A stretch of DNA of 64,000 bases from Neobacillus niacini NBRC 15566 (GTDB taxonomy: Bacteria; Bacillota; Bacilli; Bacillales; Cytobacillaceae): positions 1 through 64,000 of the forward strand of contig NZ_BCVA01000031.1 in the NCBI RefSeq assembly GCF_001591505.1, read 5' to 3'. The notes under the pieces were generated by a model. The model did no database searches. It saw only the letters and a program-made list of their open reading frames with translations, and was not told where the DNA came from. The position numbers were made by a program, and so were the translations under genes. How positions within the stretch are numbered: the stretch's first letter is position 1; each line of letters opens with the position of its first letter. This document shows positions 8,972-16,062 of this stretch, piece after piece.

Positions 8972-9005
8972 AAAAAACTCATAGACACCAGACTATGAGT
9001 TTTTT
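8972..9005 (-). terminator. Rho-independent terminator
   Basis: AAAAAACTCATAG (8972-8984) and CTATGAGTTTTTT (8993-9005) form a perfect 13-bp stem with an 8-nt loop and T-runs on both sides. It ends the ABC-permease transcript coming from 9163 before the sulfatase-maturase operon begins. Confidence 0.85.
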
Positions 9006-9096
9006 AGAATATCATTTATTCAGAATTGAAATGGCCGCAAACATGACCTTCAAACCGAAACTTTCAATCTTATTAAGGTTAATTTTACATCACAAA

Positions 9097-9116
9097 ACTT
9101 GTTGGGTCAACCCAAC
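9097..9116. promoter_or_regulatory. Candidate GntR operator, copy 2 (dyad GTTGGGT-CA-ACCCAAC)
   Basis: GTTGGGT (9101-9107) and ACCCAAC (9110-9116) form a nearly perfect palindrome within ACTTGTTGGGTCAACCC. On the opposite strand it reads GGGTTGACCCAACAAGT, matching the ends (GGGTT and ACAAG) of the other candidate sites. It is 3' of the permease gene and about 220 bp upstream of the maturase start. Confidence 0.45.
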
Positions 9117-9162
9117 GAAAAAGAACTTTTTTGATCTTTTTGACTTTTGAATGCTTGTCTAT

Positions 9163-9996
9163 TTATTTTCCGCCTGTGACGGCAATTCCTTCAATAAATT
9201 GTTTTTGCAAGATGATAAATAAAATCAACATTGGCAGGATAGCTAAGAAGGAACCTGCCATCAGGATCGGATAATTAGTTAAATATTGACCTTGCAGCGA
9301 TGACAACCCCACAGAAAGAGTCATCGATTCAGGAGAACTATTCACAATCATCGGCCACATTAATTCATTCCAACTCCAAAGAGTAGTGAAAATACCCAAT
9401 GCAACCAATCCAGGTTTGGCGAGAGGAAGCATAATCTTCCAGTAGATTTGGAAGTGGTTACAGCCATCGAGTCTAGCTGCTTCCTCCAGTTCTTTTGGAA
9501 GTCCCATAAAAAATTGACGTAGCAGGAACGTACCGAAAGCGCTAAACAATCCAGGGACTATCACCGCTTGCAAAGTATTCAACCACCCTAATTTCACCAT
9601 AATCATATATTGCGGTAATAAAAACACTTGTCCAGGAACCATTAGCACAGATAAGGCGAGCATAAACAAAATATTCCTGCCTGGAAATTCAATCCGGGCA
9701 AAAGCATAGGCAGCCAACGAACAGAGAAACAACTGCCCTGCGGTTCGTAAAATGGTCACAATAAAGGTATTATACATAAATTCGAAAAAGGGCAGCAGCC
9801 CAAAGACCTCTTTGTAATTCCCCCATTGGAAATCCTCCGGAATAATCACAGGCGGGACATGAATAGACTCAGCATAGGTTTTTAATGAGGTTAAGATCAT
9901 CCATAAAAAAGGTAAGACCATTGCCACCGATCCTACTATAAGGACAAAATGGATAAGGAATGTTTTATTATTCAAAAGCTGTTTCGATCTTTCCAA
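9163..9996 (-). CDS. Carbohydrate ABC transporter permease (MalG type, CUT1)
   Basis: A 277-residue inner-membrane permease with six predicted transmembrane segments. The permease-ATPase coupling motif EAARLDGCNHFQIYWKIMLP is at about residues 160-180, and the C-terminus FIEGIAVTGGK is typical of MalG-like subunits. The start is TTG at 9996, with GGAGGG just upstream. It is cotranscribed with the MalF-type permease (14-nt gap) and the binding protein. No ATPase gene is nearby, so a shared MsmX/UgpC-type ATPase is expected. The substrate is unknown; neighbours suggest a host-derived oligosaccharide. Confidence 0.9.
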   Translation of the reverse strand: MERSKQLLNNKTFLIHFVLIVGSVAMVLPFLWMILTSLKTYAESIHVPPVIIPEDFQWGNYKEVFGLLPFFEFMYNTFIVTILRTAGQLFLCSLAAYAFARIEFPGRNILFMLALSVLMVPGQVFLLPQYMIMVKLGWLNTLQAVIVPGLFSAFGTFLLRQFFMGLPKELEEAARLDGCNHFQIYWKIMLPLAKPGLVALGIFTTLWSWNELMWPMIVNSSPESMTLSVGLSSLQGQYLTNYPILMAGSFLAILPMLILFIILQKQFIEGIAVTGGK

Positions 9997-10010
9997 TGAT
10001 TATCCCTCCT

Positions 10011-10958
10011 TTAGTCATAATGAACCCACTTTTTCTGTAAGACCATCTGAATCGCTGTGATGATCAGGATAACAGCTAATAAGAGAACAGCGATAGCTGC
10101 AGCGTATCCCTTATCATTTAATACAAACGCATGCTGATAGAATAAATACACAATCGATTGTGTATTTTCCAATGCTGTACTGCTTTTTCCAATCATCATG
10201 AAAATTAAATCAAATACTTGAAATGCCCCAATGAGCGACATAATGCTTACAAAGAAAATAACAGGAGAAAGCAGTGGCAGTGTGATTTTAAAGAACACCC
10301 TGATGGGACCGGCCCCATCCATTTCCGCTGCTTCGTAATAGGTCTTCGGAATTCCTTGAAGCCCAGAGAGGAAAATGACCATGTTATAACCGATTCCACT
10401 CCAGATGGCTACCACAATAATCGAATATAAGGCAATTTTCGGATCACTCACCCACTGTGGTCCCTTAATTCCGATTAATGATAAAAGATAGTTTAGCAGG
10501 CCGTAATCGGAATTATAAAGCCATTTCCAAACCATCGCGATCGCAGCCGGCATGGTAATGACCGGCAAGAAATACAATGTCCGATAAACCGATTTCCCCT
10601 TAATATTCTGGTTCAGGAGAACAGCTATTAAAATAGAAAGGAAAATTCCAATTGGGACAGTAAAAATAATATATATTGCTGTATTCTTGAACGATTTTAA
10701 TAGATTCGTATCCTCAAGCATCCGCTTATAATTATCTAACCCCGTCCACTCATACTGTCCAAATGCTCCCCATTCGGTAAAACTAAAGTAAAAGGTCTGA
10801 ATGATGGGCCACAGGTAAAAAATAACCAGGCCTAACATGAGAGGAGTAATCATAAGATAAGCCCAAAAGTAATCCGATCGTTTCCTTGTCTTTGCTAAAT
10901 TAGAAACCTTAAATTTTTGATTTGCTTTTACTTCAACCTCTAAAGGAAGTTCCTTCAC
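10011..10958 (-). CDS. Carbohydrate ABC transporter permease (MalF type, CUT1)
   Basis: A 315-residue permease. A roughly 28-residue basic N-terminal stretch is followed by six membrane segments, a periplasmic loop (GQYEWTGLDNYKRML) and the coupling motif EAAEMDGAGPIRVFFKITLP. The start is GTG at 10958, preceded by GGAGGG. It pairs with the downstream MalG-type subunit and follows the binding-protein gene after a hairpin-containing gap. Confidence 0.9.
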   Translation of the reverse strand: MKELPLEVEVKANQKFKVSNLAKTRKRSDYFWAYLMITPLMLGLVIFYLWPIIQTFYFSFTEWGAFGQYEWTGLDNYKRMLEDTNLLKSFKNTAIYIIFTVPIGIFLSILIAVLLNQNIKGKSVYRTLYFLPVITMPAAIAMVWKWLYNSDYGLLNYLLSLIGIKGPQWVSDPKIALYSIIVVAIWSGIGYNMVIFLSGLQGIPKTYYEAAEMDGAGPIRVFFKITLPLLSPVIFFVSIMSLIGAFQVFDLIFMMIGKSSTALENTQSIVYLFYQHAFVLNDKGYAAAIAVLLLAVILIITAIQMVLQKKWVHYD

Positions 10959-10983
10959 TATATTCCCTCCTTTTTAGAAAAAA

Positions 10984-11010
10984 GAAGAGAAGAATTTAAT
11001 TCTCCTCTTC
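10984..11010 (-). terminator. Intercistronic hairpin after binding-protein gene 1
   Basis: On the minus strand GAAGAGGAGAATT pairs with AATTCTTCTCTTC (one mismatch) and is followed by TTTTTTC. Placed between the binding-protein gene and the first permease gene, it probably acts as a partial terminator or 3' stabiliser that raises binding-protein output over permease output. Confidence 0.6.
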
Positions 11011-11017
11011 AATTTTT

Positions 11018-12271
11018 CTATTTCTTTGATAAAGCCTCATTTGCCTTTTTCGTTAACTCTTTTACAGCATCTTCGACACTTTCTTCCTCACTCCATGCCT
11101 TCTTAAGCACATCTGTTTCATACTGCCAGATTTCCCCTGTGCTTTTCACACTCGGCAGTGGAACAGAGTATTCAACACCATCAATATAGGCTTGAAGGTT
11201 TAAAGTTGGAACGGCTTGAATCCAAGCTTCCTGTGTACCATTATAAGCAGGAATAACGGTACCTGTTTTTGCAAACACTTCTGCTGCTTCTTTGGAGCCC
11301 AGGAACTGGACAAACTTCCATGCAGCATCCTTGTGCTTTGTATTCGCTGCAATAACATTGGATAACCCATGAATAGCTACCGCGCGCTGTTTGCCTTTTG
11401 GCACAACAGCAACGTCCAAATCAGGATTTTGCTTATACTCTGGAACCATCCAAGGTCCATCAAACATCATCGCGATTTTCCCTGAAGCGAAGAGTTCAGA
11501 AGCAGCTGTTTCCGTCATTTGCGCTTGGGTTGGAGATAAGCCTTCTTTAATAAAACTGATATTGTATTTAAGTGCCTCAATTGCCTCAGGTTTATCAAAA
11601 CCTACAGATTTGCCATCTTCAGAAATAATATAACCGCCATTTTGCCAAATGAAATCATAATAACCGCCTTGGTTGCCCATTAAAGCTGCATAACCCCAAA
11701 TACCCTTATCCTTATTTGTCAGTTTTTCAGCAGCTTCCTTTAACTTGTCCCAATCCCAAGTTTCATCTGGATATGGCACACCTGCTTCATCGAAGATTTT
11801 TTTGTTATACCATAAGCCTGTTGTATCAAAATCTTTTGGAATACCATATACTTTTCCATCGACTGTATAAAGATCAATTAATGATTCCGGATAATTATCT
11901 AAGCTAAAGTTATCTTGCTTTGCAAGCTCACTAAGCGGAAGAATAACCTTCCCTTCAGCATATTGCTCAACATGTGCACCATTCATCCACATAACATCTG
12001 GCAAGGCACCCCCAGTGGCTGCTGTTTCAAGCTTTTGGAAATACTGACCATACGGAGTTAGCTCTGTTTTCACTTTAATGTTTGGATTTTCTTCGTTAAA
12101 TAACTTAACGATTTCTTCTATGGCAGGAACTTGCTTCTTATCCCAAAAACCATATGTGATTTCCACTTTTTCATCTTTTGTATTACCTGAAGTTGTATCA
12201 CTATCACTGCATCCAGCTAACCCAATTAATCCGAAAATGACAGTTAAAAGCAATAGTAGCCACTTTTTCAT
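11018..12271 (-). CDS. Sugar ABC transporter substrate-binding lipoprotein (CUT1)
   Basis: A 417-residue extracellular solute-binding protein of family 1. The lipoprotein signal ends LIGLAGC-SDSD, with Cys about 21 as the acylated residue. Typical features follow: ITYGFWDKKQVPAIEEIVKLFNEENPNIKVK at the mature N-terminus, and FVQFLGSKEAAEVFAKTGTVIPAY in the second half. First gene of a three-gene importer (binding protein, MalF, MalG). The ligand cannot be read from the sequence. The adjacent Gfo/Idh/MocA and LacI genes and the GalNAc operon suggest a GalNAc- or blood-group-type glycan. Confidence 0.92.
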   Translation of the reverse strand: MKKWLLLLLTVIFGLIGLAGCSDSDTTSGNTKDEKVEITYGFWDKKQVPAIEEIVKLFNEENPNIKVKTELTPYGQYFQKLETAATGGALPDVMWMNGAHVEQYAEGKVILPLSELAKQDNFSLDNYPESLIDLYTVDGKVYGIPKDFDTTGLWYNKKIFDEAGVPYPDETWDWDKLKEAAEKLTNKDKGIWGYAALMGNQGGYYDFIWQNGGYIISEDGKSVGFDKPEAIEALKYNISFIKEGLSPTQAQMTETAASELFASGKIAMMFDGPWMVPEYKQNPDLDVAVVPKGKQRAVAIHGLSNVIAANTKHKDAAWKFVQFLGSKEAAEVFAKTGTVIPAYNGTQEAWIQAVPTLNLQAYIDGVEYSVPLPSVKSTGEIWQYETDVLKKAWSEEESVEDAVKELTKKANEALSKK

Positions 12272-12322
12272 CCTATTTCCCTTCTTTCATATAATGTTTT
12301 TAGTAGATTACTAGCGAAATAC

Positions 12323-12336
12323 TTCTAGTACTAGAA
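12323..12336. promoter_or_regulatory. 14-bp perfect palindrome upstream of binding-protein gene 1
   Basis: TTCTAGTACTAGAA is a perfect 14-bp palindrome 52 bp upstream of the ABC operon start. This is a position where a repressor could block transcription or where a 5' leader begins. No second copy was seen in the window, so its factor is unknown. Confidence 0.4.
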
Positions 12337-12455
12337 TTCCCCTTTGATAACCCTTACATTTTTTCATTTTTACTCTAGCTAAATTAAATTAGAAAGACAT
12401 ACGAAATCTGGTTTGGATAACGATAACCACCTCCCTAGGTAACAATCTTAAACAG

Positions 12456-12485
12456 CTGTTTTTATTGAGACATTCTGAAAAACAG
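12456..12485 (-). terminator. Possible weak terminator after Gfo/Idh/MocA gene 1
   Basis: CTGTTTTT (12456-12463) and AAAAACAG (12478-12485) form an 8-bp stem just past the stop of the Gfo/Idh/MocA gene. The stem is AT-rich, so readthrough into the ABC operon is likely. Confidence 0.3.
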
Positions 12486-12497
12486 GAGGTGAACAAA

Positions 12498-13772
12498 TTA
12501 AGATTTTATACTTTCTACTAAACTAGTATAGTAATCGTCAATATTAATCGATTGACCATGATTAATCCTAGATTCTTCCGCAGCAAATGCCATTAGGTGA
12601 CTTCTTACTGACGCAGACGCATTAGAAACACTGTCTTCGTTATTTCCATATTGAATTTCCCGCAGGAATGTTCTCATAATTCCATTGTCTCCTCCACCAT
12701 GTCCTCCAATAGGATTGTCAAACTTTATGACCGTTTCCTGTTTCGAGAGGAAATCAAATATCGAAATGCTATTTTCCTCCATATTTCCACGTATCTCACC
12801 TTTTGTTCCCATAATTTGAACAATTCGTGTTTGTTCCCTCGTGAAACCACACATACTAAAGGTCGCTGTAGCCCCACCCTCGAATTCCATATTCACTACT
12901 TGATGATCCACTACATCATTATCGGAGTGGTATACGCAAATTCCATAAGGTGTTTCATTTAAGGCTTTTATGATCCCTTCATTCGTATCGTCTTCCGTAA
13001 ATTTCTTCGCCCATCCTTTGCCTTCACCAAGATAATACCTTCCAGCATGAAAAGGACATTCAAGTTCGGCAGGACAGCCCTCTAAACATCTCTTCGGTGC
13101 CCCAAGAGGTGCATTTTCTTCCTTAAAATGCATAAGAGAGCCATAGGAACTAATCCGCTTACAATCCTTCCCCATCACAAAAGAAATAATATCCATATCA
13201 TGACAAGATTTTTGAAGGATCATCGGGCTCGACTTATCCTTATTATTCCAATTGCCGCGTACAAAGCTGTGAGACATATGCATGACTTCTACATTTTCAT
13301 TTAATTGCAGGGAGACTACCTCACCGATTTCTCCTTTGGAAATAATGTTCTTAATCGTAGACCAGAATTCTGTATACCTCAAAACATGACCTATCGTTAG
13401 CTGCCGATTGTATTTTTTAGCTGCTTGTTCCATCGCAATGCACTCCACTGGATCGGGGGACATCGGTTTTTCTAAAAGAACATGATAACCTAGCTCCAAT
13501 GCCCTCATAGTCGGTTTATAGTGATTTCGGTCAAGTGTACAAATAATCGCGATATCTGCTATTTTTGATTCTGGTTTTAATATCTCTTCCCAGGACTCAT
13601 AACAATGTGCTTCGGAAATCTGATGTTCCTGCTTAATTTTCATTCTTCTTTCTTGGTTCGGATCTGCCACACCGATAATAGTAAGTTCATTCGGATGACT
13701 TAAGGCATAAGGTGCGTATGCTCTTGCCCCTCTGTCCCCTGCTCCAATAAGGATTGCCGTCATTGGTTTCAT
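12498..13772 (-). CDS. Gfo/Idh/MocA-family protein with Cys-rich insert, copy 1
   Basis: A 424-residue NAD(P)-dependent protein. The N-terminal Rossmann motif (ILIGAGDRG, about residues 6-14) is followed by LLEKPMSPDP, the EKP signature of the family. A C-terminal alpha/beta domain includes SCHDMDIISFVMG. Between residues about 220 and 250 there is a cysteine cluster, CLEGCPAELECPF. Start at 13772 chosen for the GGGAG site; the in-frame ATG at 13787 has none. The function is not readable. Some family members are oxidoreductases, and others (GH109 and relatives) cleave glycosides by a transient NAD redox mechanism. The glycan neighbourhood makes the latter worth testing. A near-copy lies at 44343-45617. 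Confidence 0.85.
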   Translation of the reverse strand: MKPMTAILIGAGDRGARAYAPYALSHPNELTIIGVADPNQERRMKIKQEHQISEAHCYESWEEILKPESKIADIAIICTLDRNHYKPTMRALELGYHVLLEKPMSPDPVECIAMEQAAKKYNRQLTIGHVLRYTEFWSTIKNIISKGEIGEVVSLQLNENVEVMHMSHSFVRGNWNNKDKSSPMILQKSCHDMDIISFVMGKDCKRISSYGSLMHFKEENAPLGAPKRCLEGCPAELECPFHAGRYYLGEGKGWAKKFTEDDTNEGIIKALNETPYGICVYHSDNDVVDHQVVNMEFEGGATATFSMCGFTREQTRIVQIMGTKGEIRGNMEENSISIFDFLSKQETVIKFDNPIGGHGGGDNGIMRTFLREIQYGNNEDSVSNASASVRSHLMAFAAEESRINHGQSINIDDYYTSLVESIKS

Positions 13773-13817
13773 TTTAAACACTCCCATTTTTTATTTTCCA
13801 ATCATTTTCCCGTTATT

Positions 13818-13836
13818 ATCCAAACGTTTTCCAATA
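13818..13836. promoter_or_regulatory. Candidate LacI-family/CcpA operator before Gfo gene 1
   Basis: The centre AAACGTTT lies in ATCCAAACGTTTTCCAAT, between the LacI gene stop and the Gfo/Idh/MocA start. Read on the minus strand it agrees with the cre consensus at 12 of 14 positions. Since the LacI-type regulator is encoded immediately upstream, this may be its own operator. Confidence 0.45.
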
Positions 13837-13856
13837 ACTTATAAAAAAAGAACCAC

Positions 13857-14903
13857 TTAGGTTCGTTTTATATTAGATGATTCCCGCAAGACTAATTCAA
13901 AAGGCAATGTTATTTTTATTGGAAGCTTAATTTTTCCTTCTACCATTTCCATAATGGTTTTAGCCGCCATTCTTCCCATTTCGTATTTAGGGATATCTAT
14001 CGTTGAAAGCTGTGGGGATGAATATTTTCCCATCTCAAGATTATCAACCCCGAAGAAAGCGATGTCCTCTGGAATTCGAAGATTATTTTCTCTTACAGCC
14101 CTCATAGCAGCGATAGCCATTAAGTCACTGGCACAAACCATGGCTGTCGGTAAATGCAATGGGTCTCGTTTAATCAAACTTTTCATTTTTTCATAGCTAT
14201 TTTCCATTTTCCACTGTGTATTGATTACCCAATCAGATTGGATAGCCAGCCCTGCTTCTTTCATCGCTAATTGGAAACCTTTAAAACGATGCTCAGTATG
14301 TAAATCTTCAAAGTTTTCATGACCGCCACCAATAAACCCTATGTCGCGATGTCCTTGTTTAACTAAATGCCGAACCACCATTTTGATTGAAGCCTCGCGA
14401 TCGTAGTCGATGATCGCCATATTTTTATCAGTATAATAAAAGTCCAGCCCTACTACAGGGATATTTTGTTGAATATACTCGATAATGCTATCCTCAATCT
14501 TATCGATAAGAAGCAGTCCTTCAATCCCTAGGTCATGAATGGTCTTAAGAAGCAGTACCTCGTTTTCAATCTCATCCTTCGTAATACTAATCAGGGTGTA
14601 ATCATGGTCCGATAATGAATCACGAATACCAGTATAAATAGTTGCAAAGTAAGGATTCGTTTCTGCTTGTTTTGGATTGGCAACCCAGCCAATTTTCATT
14701 GTTCTTGTGTTATTTTTCTCTTGCTTGTTGGTAACTAAATTCCTGGCATGCTGATTGGGTATATATCCTAACTCCTTAACAGCCTCCCAAATTTTTGCTT
14801 TTGTTTCCGAGTTAACATTTCTGGTCTGGTCATTTTGAATGACTCTCGAAACAGTAGAAATTGATACACCAACGTGCTCGGCAATATCCTTTAATCTTAT
14901 CAC
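13857..14903 (-). CDS. LacI-family transcriptional regulator
   Basis: A 348-residue repressor with an N-terminal LacI helix-turn-helix (MIRLKDIAEHVGVSISTVSRVIQN, residues 1-24; hinge near 45-60, NQHARNLVTN). A periplasmic-binding-like sugar-sensing core ends in LPFELVLRESS. It lies immediately upstream of the Gfo/Idh/MocA and ABC genes on the same strand. Palindromic AAACGTTT and AAGCGCTT centres on either side of it are plausible binding sites, so local control with autoregulation is the simplest reading. The inducer is unknown. Confidence 0.9.
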   Translation of the reverse strand: MIRLKDIAEHVGVSISTVSRVIQNDQTRNVNSETKAKIWEAVKELGYIPNQHARNLVTNKQEKNNTRTMKIGWVANPKQAETNPYFATIYTGIRDSLSDHDYTLISITKDEIENEVLLLKTIHDLGIEGLLLIDKIEDSIIEYIQQNIPVVGLDFYYTDKNMAIIDYDREASIKMVVRHLVKQGHRDIGFIGGGHENFEDLHTEHRFKGFQLAMKEAGLAIQSDWVINTQWKMENSYEKMKSLIKRDPLHLPTAMVCASDLMAIAAMRAVRENNLRIPEDIAFFGVDNLEMGKYSSPQLSTIDIPKYEMGRMAAKTIMEMVEGKIKLPIKITLPFELVLRESSNIKRT

Positions 14904-14931
14904 TATTAAAACACCTCTTAGTTATGCAATT

Positions 14932-14939
14932 AAGCGCTT
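14932..14939. promoter_or_regulatory. AAGCGCTT palindrome upstream of lacI-type gene (cre- or LacI-like)
   Basis: The palindromic core AAGCGCTT lies within TTAAGCGCTTTCTT, 29 bp upstream of the LacI-type start. It matches the cre consensus only at about 11 of 14 positions, so autoregulation by the LacI-family protein is as likely as CcpA control. Confidence 0.4.
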
Positions 14940-15050
14940 TCTTTCATAGGATAACAAATTTTCACCCTATTCCGGAAAATACTTGTTAAATTTTTATCTG
15001 TATTGTAAGAGAAGTTTTATAGAACAAATCCATCTACTCACGAAATTGAC

Positions 15051-15067
15051 GGGTTATAGGTACAAGT
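15051..15067 (+). promoter_or_regulatory. Candidate GntR operator, copy 3 (GGGTTATAGGTACAAGT)
   Basis: It differs at only two bases from the site at 8946-8962 in front of the GalNAc operon, and the two preceding bases (GA) before the Y in GAYGGGTT are also shared. It is located about 150 bp upstream of the LacI-type gene. A degenerate copy on the other strand follows at 15128-15144 (GGGTTGAC shared). Confidence 0.5.
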
Positions 15068-15179
15068 ATTTTTAAAAATTAAAACCACTAACTGAAAATT
15101 GCAACTACTAAGAATATAACTTTTCAGCATTAACCTGTCAACCCATCAAGTTGAAATTATTTTCAATGCTTAGATGAAT

Positions 15180-15213
15180 GAATCACTTATGGTTTAAATA
15201 CCATAAGTGATTC
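15180..15213 (-). terminator. Hairpin after GntR gene 1
   Basis: GAATCACTTATGGT (15180-15193) and ACCATAAGTGATTC (15200-15213) form a perfect 14-bp stem with a 6-nt loop, ending 6 bp from the GntR stop. There is no strong T-run, so it may stabilise the 3' end as much as terminate. Confidence 0.6.
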
Positions 15214-15218
15214 AATGT

Positions 15219-15950
15219 TTATGTTAGTTCAGTGTAAAATCGGCAGCGATCGCCCCGCACAATGGATATACAAAATTCAACTGGAATCCCACCTAGATCA
15301 AAGGCTGTTCGTTCCAGCAACAGTGCTGGTCGGCCTGCCTCCGTTTGAAGATGCTTACTTTCATCCTCGCGAATGAGGACGGGCTCAAATGCCTCTTTTG
15401 CTCTCGTTACAACGGTATTAAACTGTTGTGAGAATAAATCATATAAGGAAATGTCGCCCACTTTCTTAAGCTGTTCCATATCTGAAACCACCCTTTTCGG
15501 AATAAAAGATGATTCCAAAATATATGGTTCATTATTGGCACAGCGAAGGCGTTTCATTTCAATGACATTCTCATCTTCACCCAGCTGTAATGCTTCTTTG
15601 ATTTTGGCATCCGGCTTAATTTCTTCTATTTTTAAAATGATATCCTTAGGATTCAAACCTTTTTCTTTTAATACTTTGCTAAAGCTGTAGAAACCCATCA
15701 ATGACTGCTGTAGCTTCGGTTTGGCCACGAATGTCCCTTTTCCTTGGATTCGGTAAAGGATTCCCACTTGGACAAGCTCCTCAATCGCTTTTTTTGCCGT
15801 ATTGCGGCTAACCCCAAATTGATCCATTAACTGATTTTCCGATGGGATTTTATCACCAGGTGTCCATTGTCCCTGTTCAATCGATTTTTTTAATCTTTCC
15901 ATCAATTGGTGATAAAGTGGAATTAAACTTTCGTGTTGCAATGGTTCCAT
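15219..15950 (-). CDS. GntR/HutC-family transcriptional regulator 1
   Basis: A 243-residue regulator. The GntR winged helix (residues about 10-75) contains IPSENQLMDQFGVSRNTAKKAIEEL and YRIQGKGTFVAKP. A UTRA (chorismate-lyase-like) effector domain follows, as in NagR/YvoA and AgaR-type regulators of amino-sugar genes. The start at 15950 has GGAAGG upstream; the in-frame ATG at 15980 does not. A copy of the repeated 17-bp motif lies 56 bp upstream, consistent with autoregulation. Amino-sugar phosphates are the usual HutC-type effectors; here GalNAc-6-P or galactosamine-6-P is a guess. Confidence 0.9.
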   Translation of the reverse strand: MEPLQHESLIPLYHQLMERLKKSIEQGQWTPGDKIPSENQLMDQFGVSRNTAKKAIEELVQVGILYRIQGKGTFVAKPKLQQSLMGFYSFSKVLKEKGLNPKDIILKIEEIKPDAKIKEALQLGEDENVIEMKRLRCANNEPYILESSFIPKRVVSDMEQLKKVGDISLYDLFSQQFNTVVTRAKEAFEPVLIREDESKHLQTEAGRPALLLERTAFDLGGIPVEFCISIVRGDRCRFYTELT

Positions 15951-16005
15951 GTTTATATGCCTGCCTTCCAAAATATACATACTCCATGTAAATTATATCA
16001 CCACT

Positions 16006-16022
16006 GCTTGTAGAGTCAACCC
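16006..16022 (-). promoter_or_regulatory. Candidate GntR operator, copy 4, upstream of GntR gene 1
   Basis: GCTTGTAGAGTCAACCC; on the minus strand it reads GGGTTGACTCTACAAGC. It shares CTTGT.G.GTCAACCCAAC with the site at 9097-9116, and it sits 56 bp upstream of the regulator's start. Confidence 0.5.
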
Positions 16023-16062
16023 AACAACTTATATATCCATACGTAATAAACTCTTATATTCT

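Larger units (their letters stand above)
14904..15218. other. Intergenic region between LacI and GntR genes (regulatory)
   Basis: This 315-bp gap has no credible coding frame. From the LacI side it holds a cre/LacI-like AAGCGCTT centre (14932-14939), two members of the GntR-type motif (15051-15067 and a degenerate one at 15128-15144), and the hairpin after the GntR gene (15180-15213). Confidence 0.6.
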
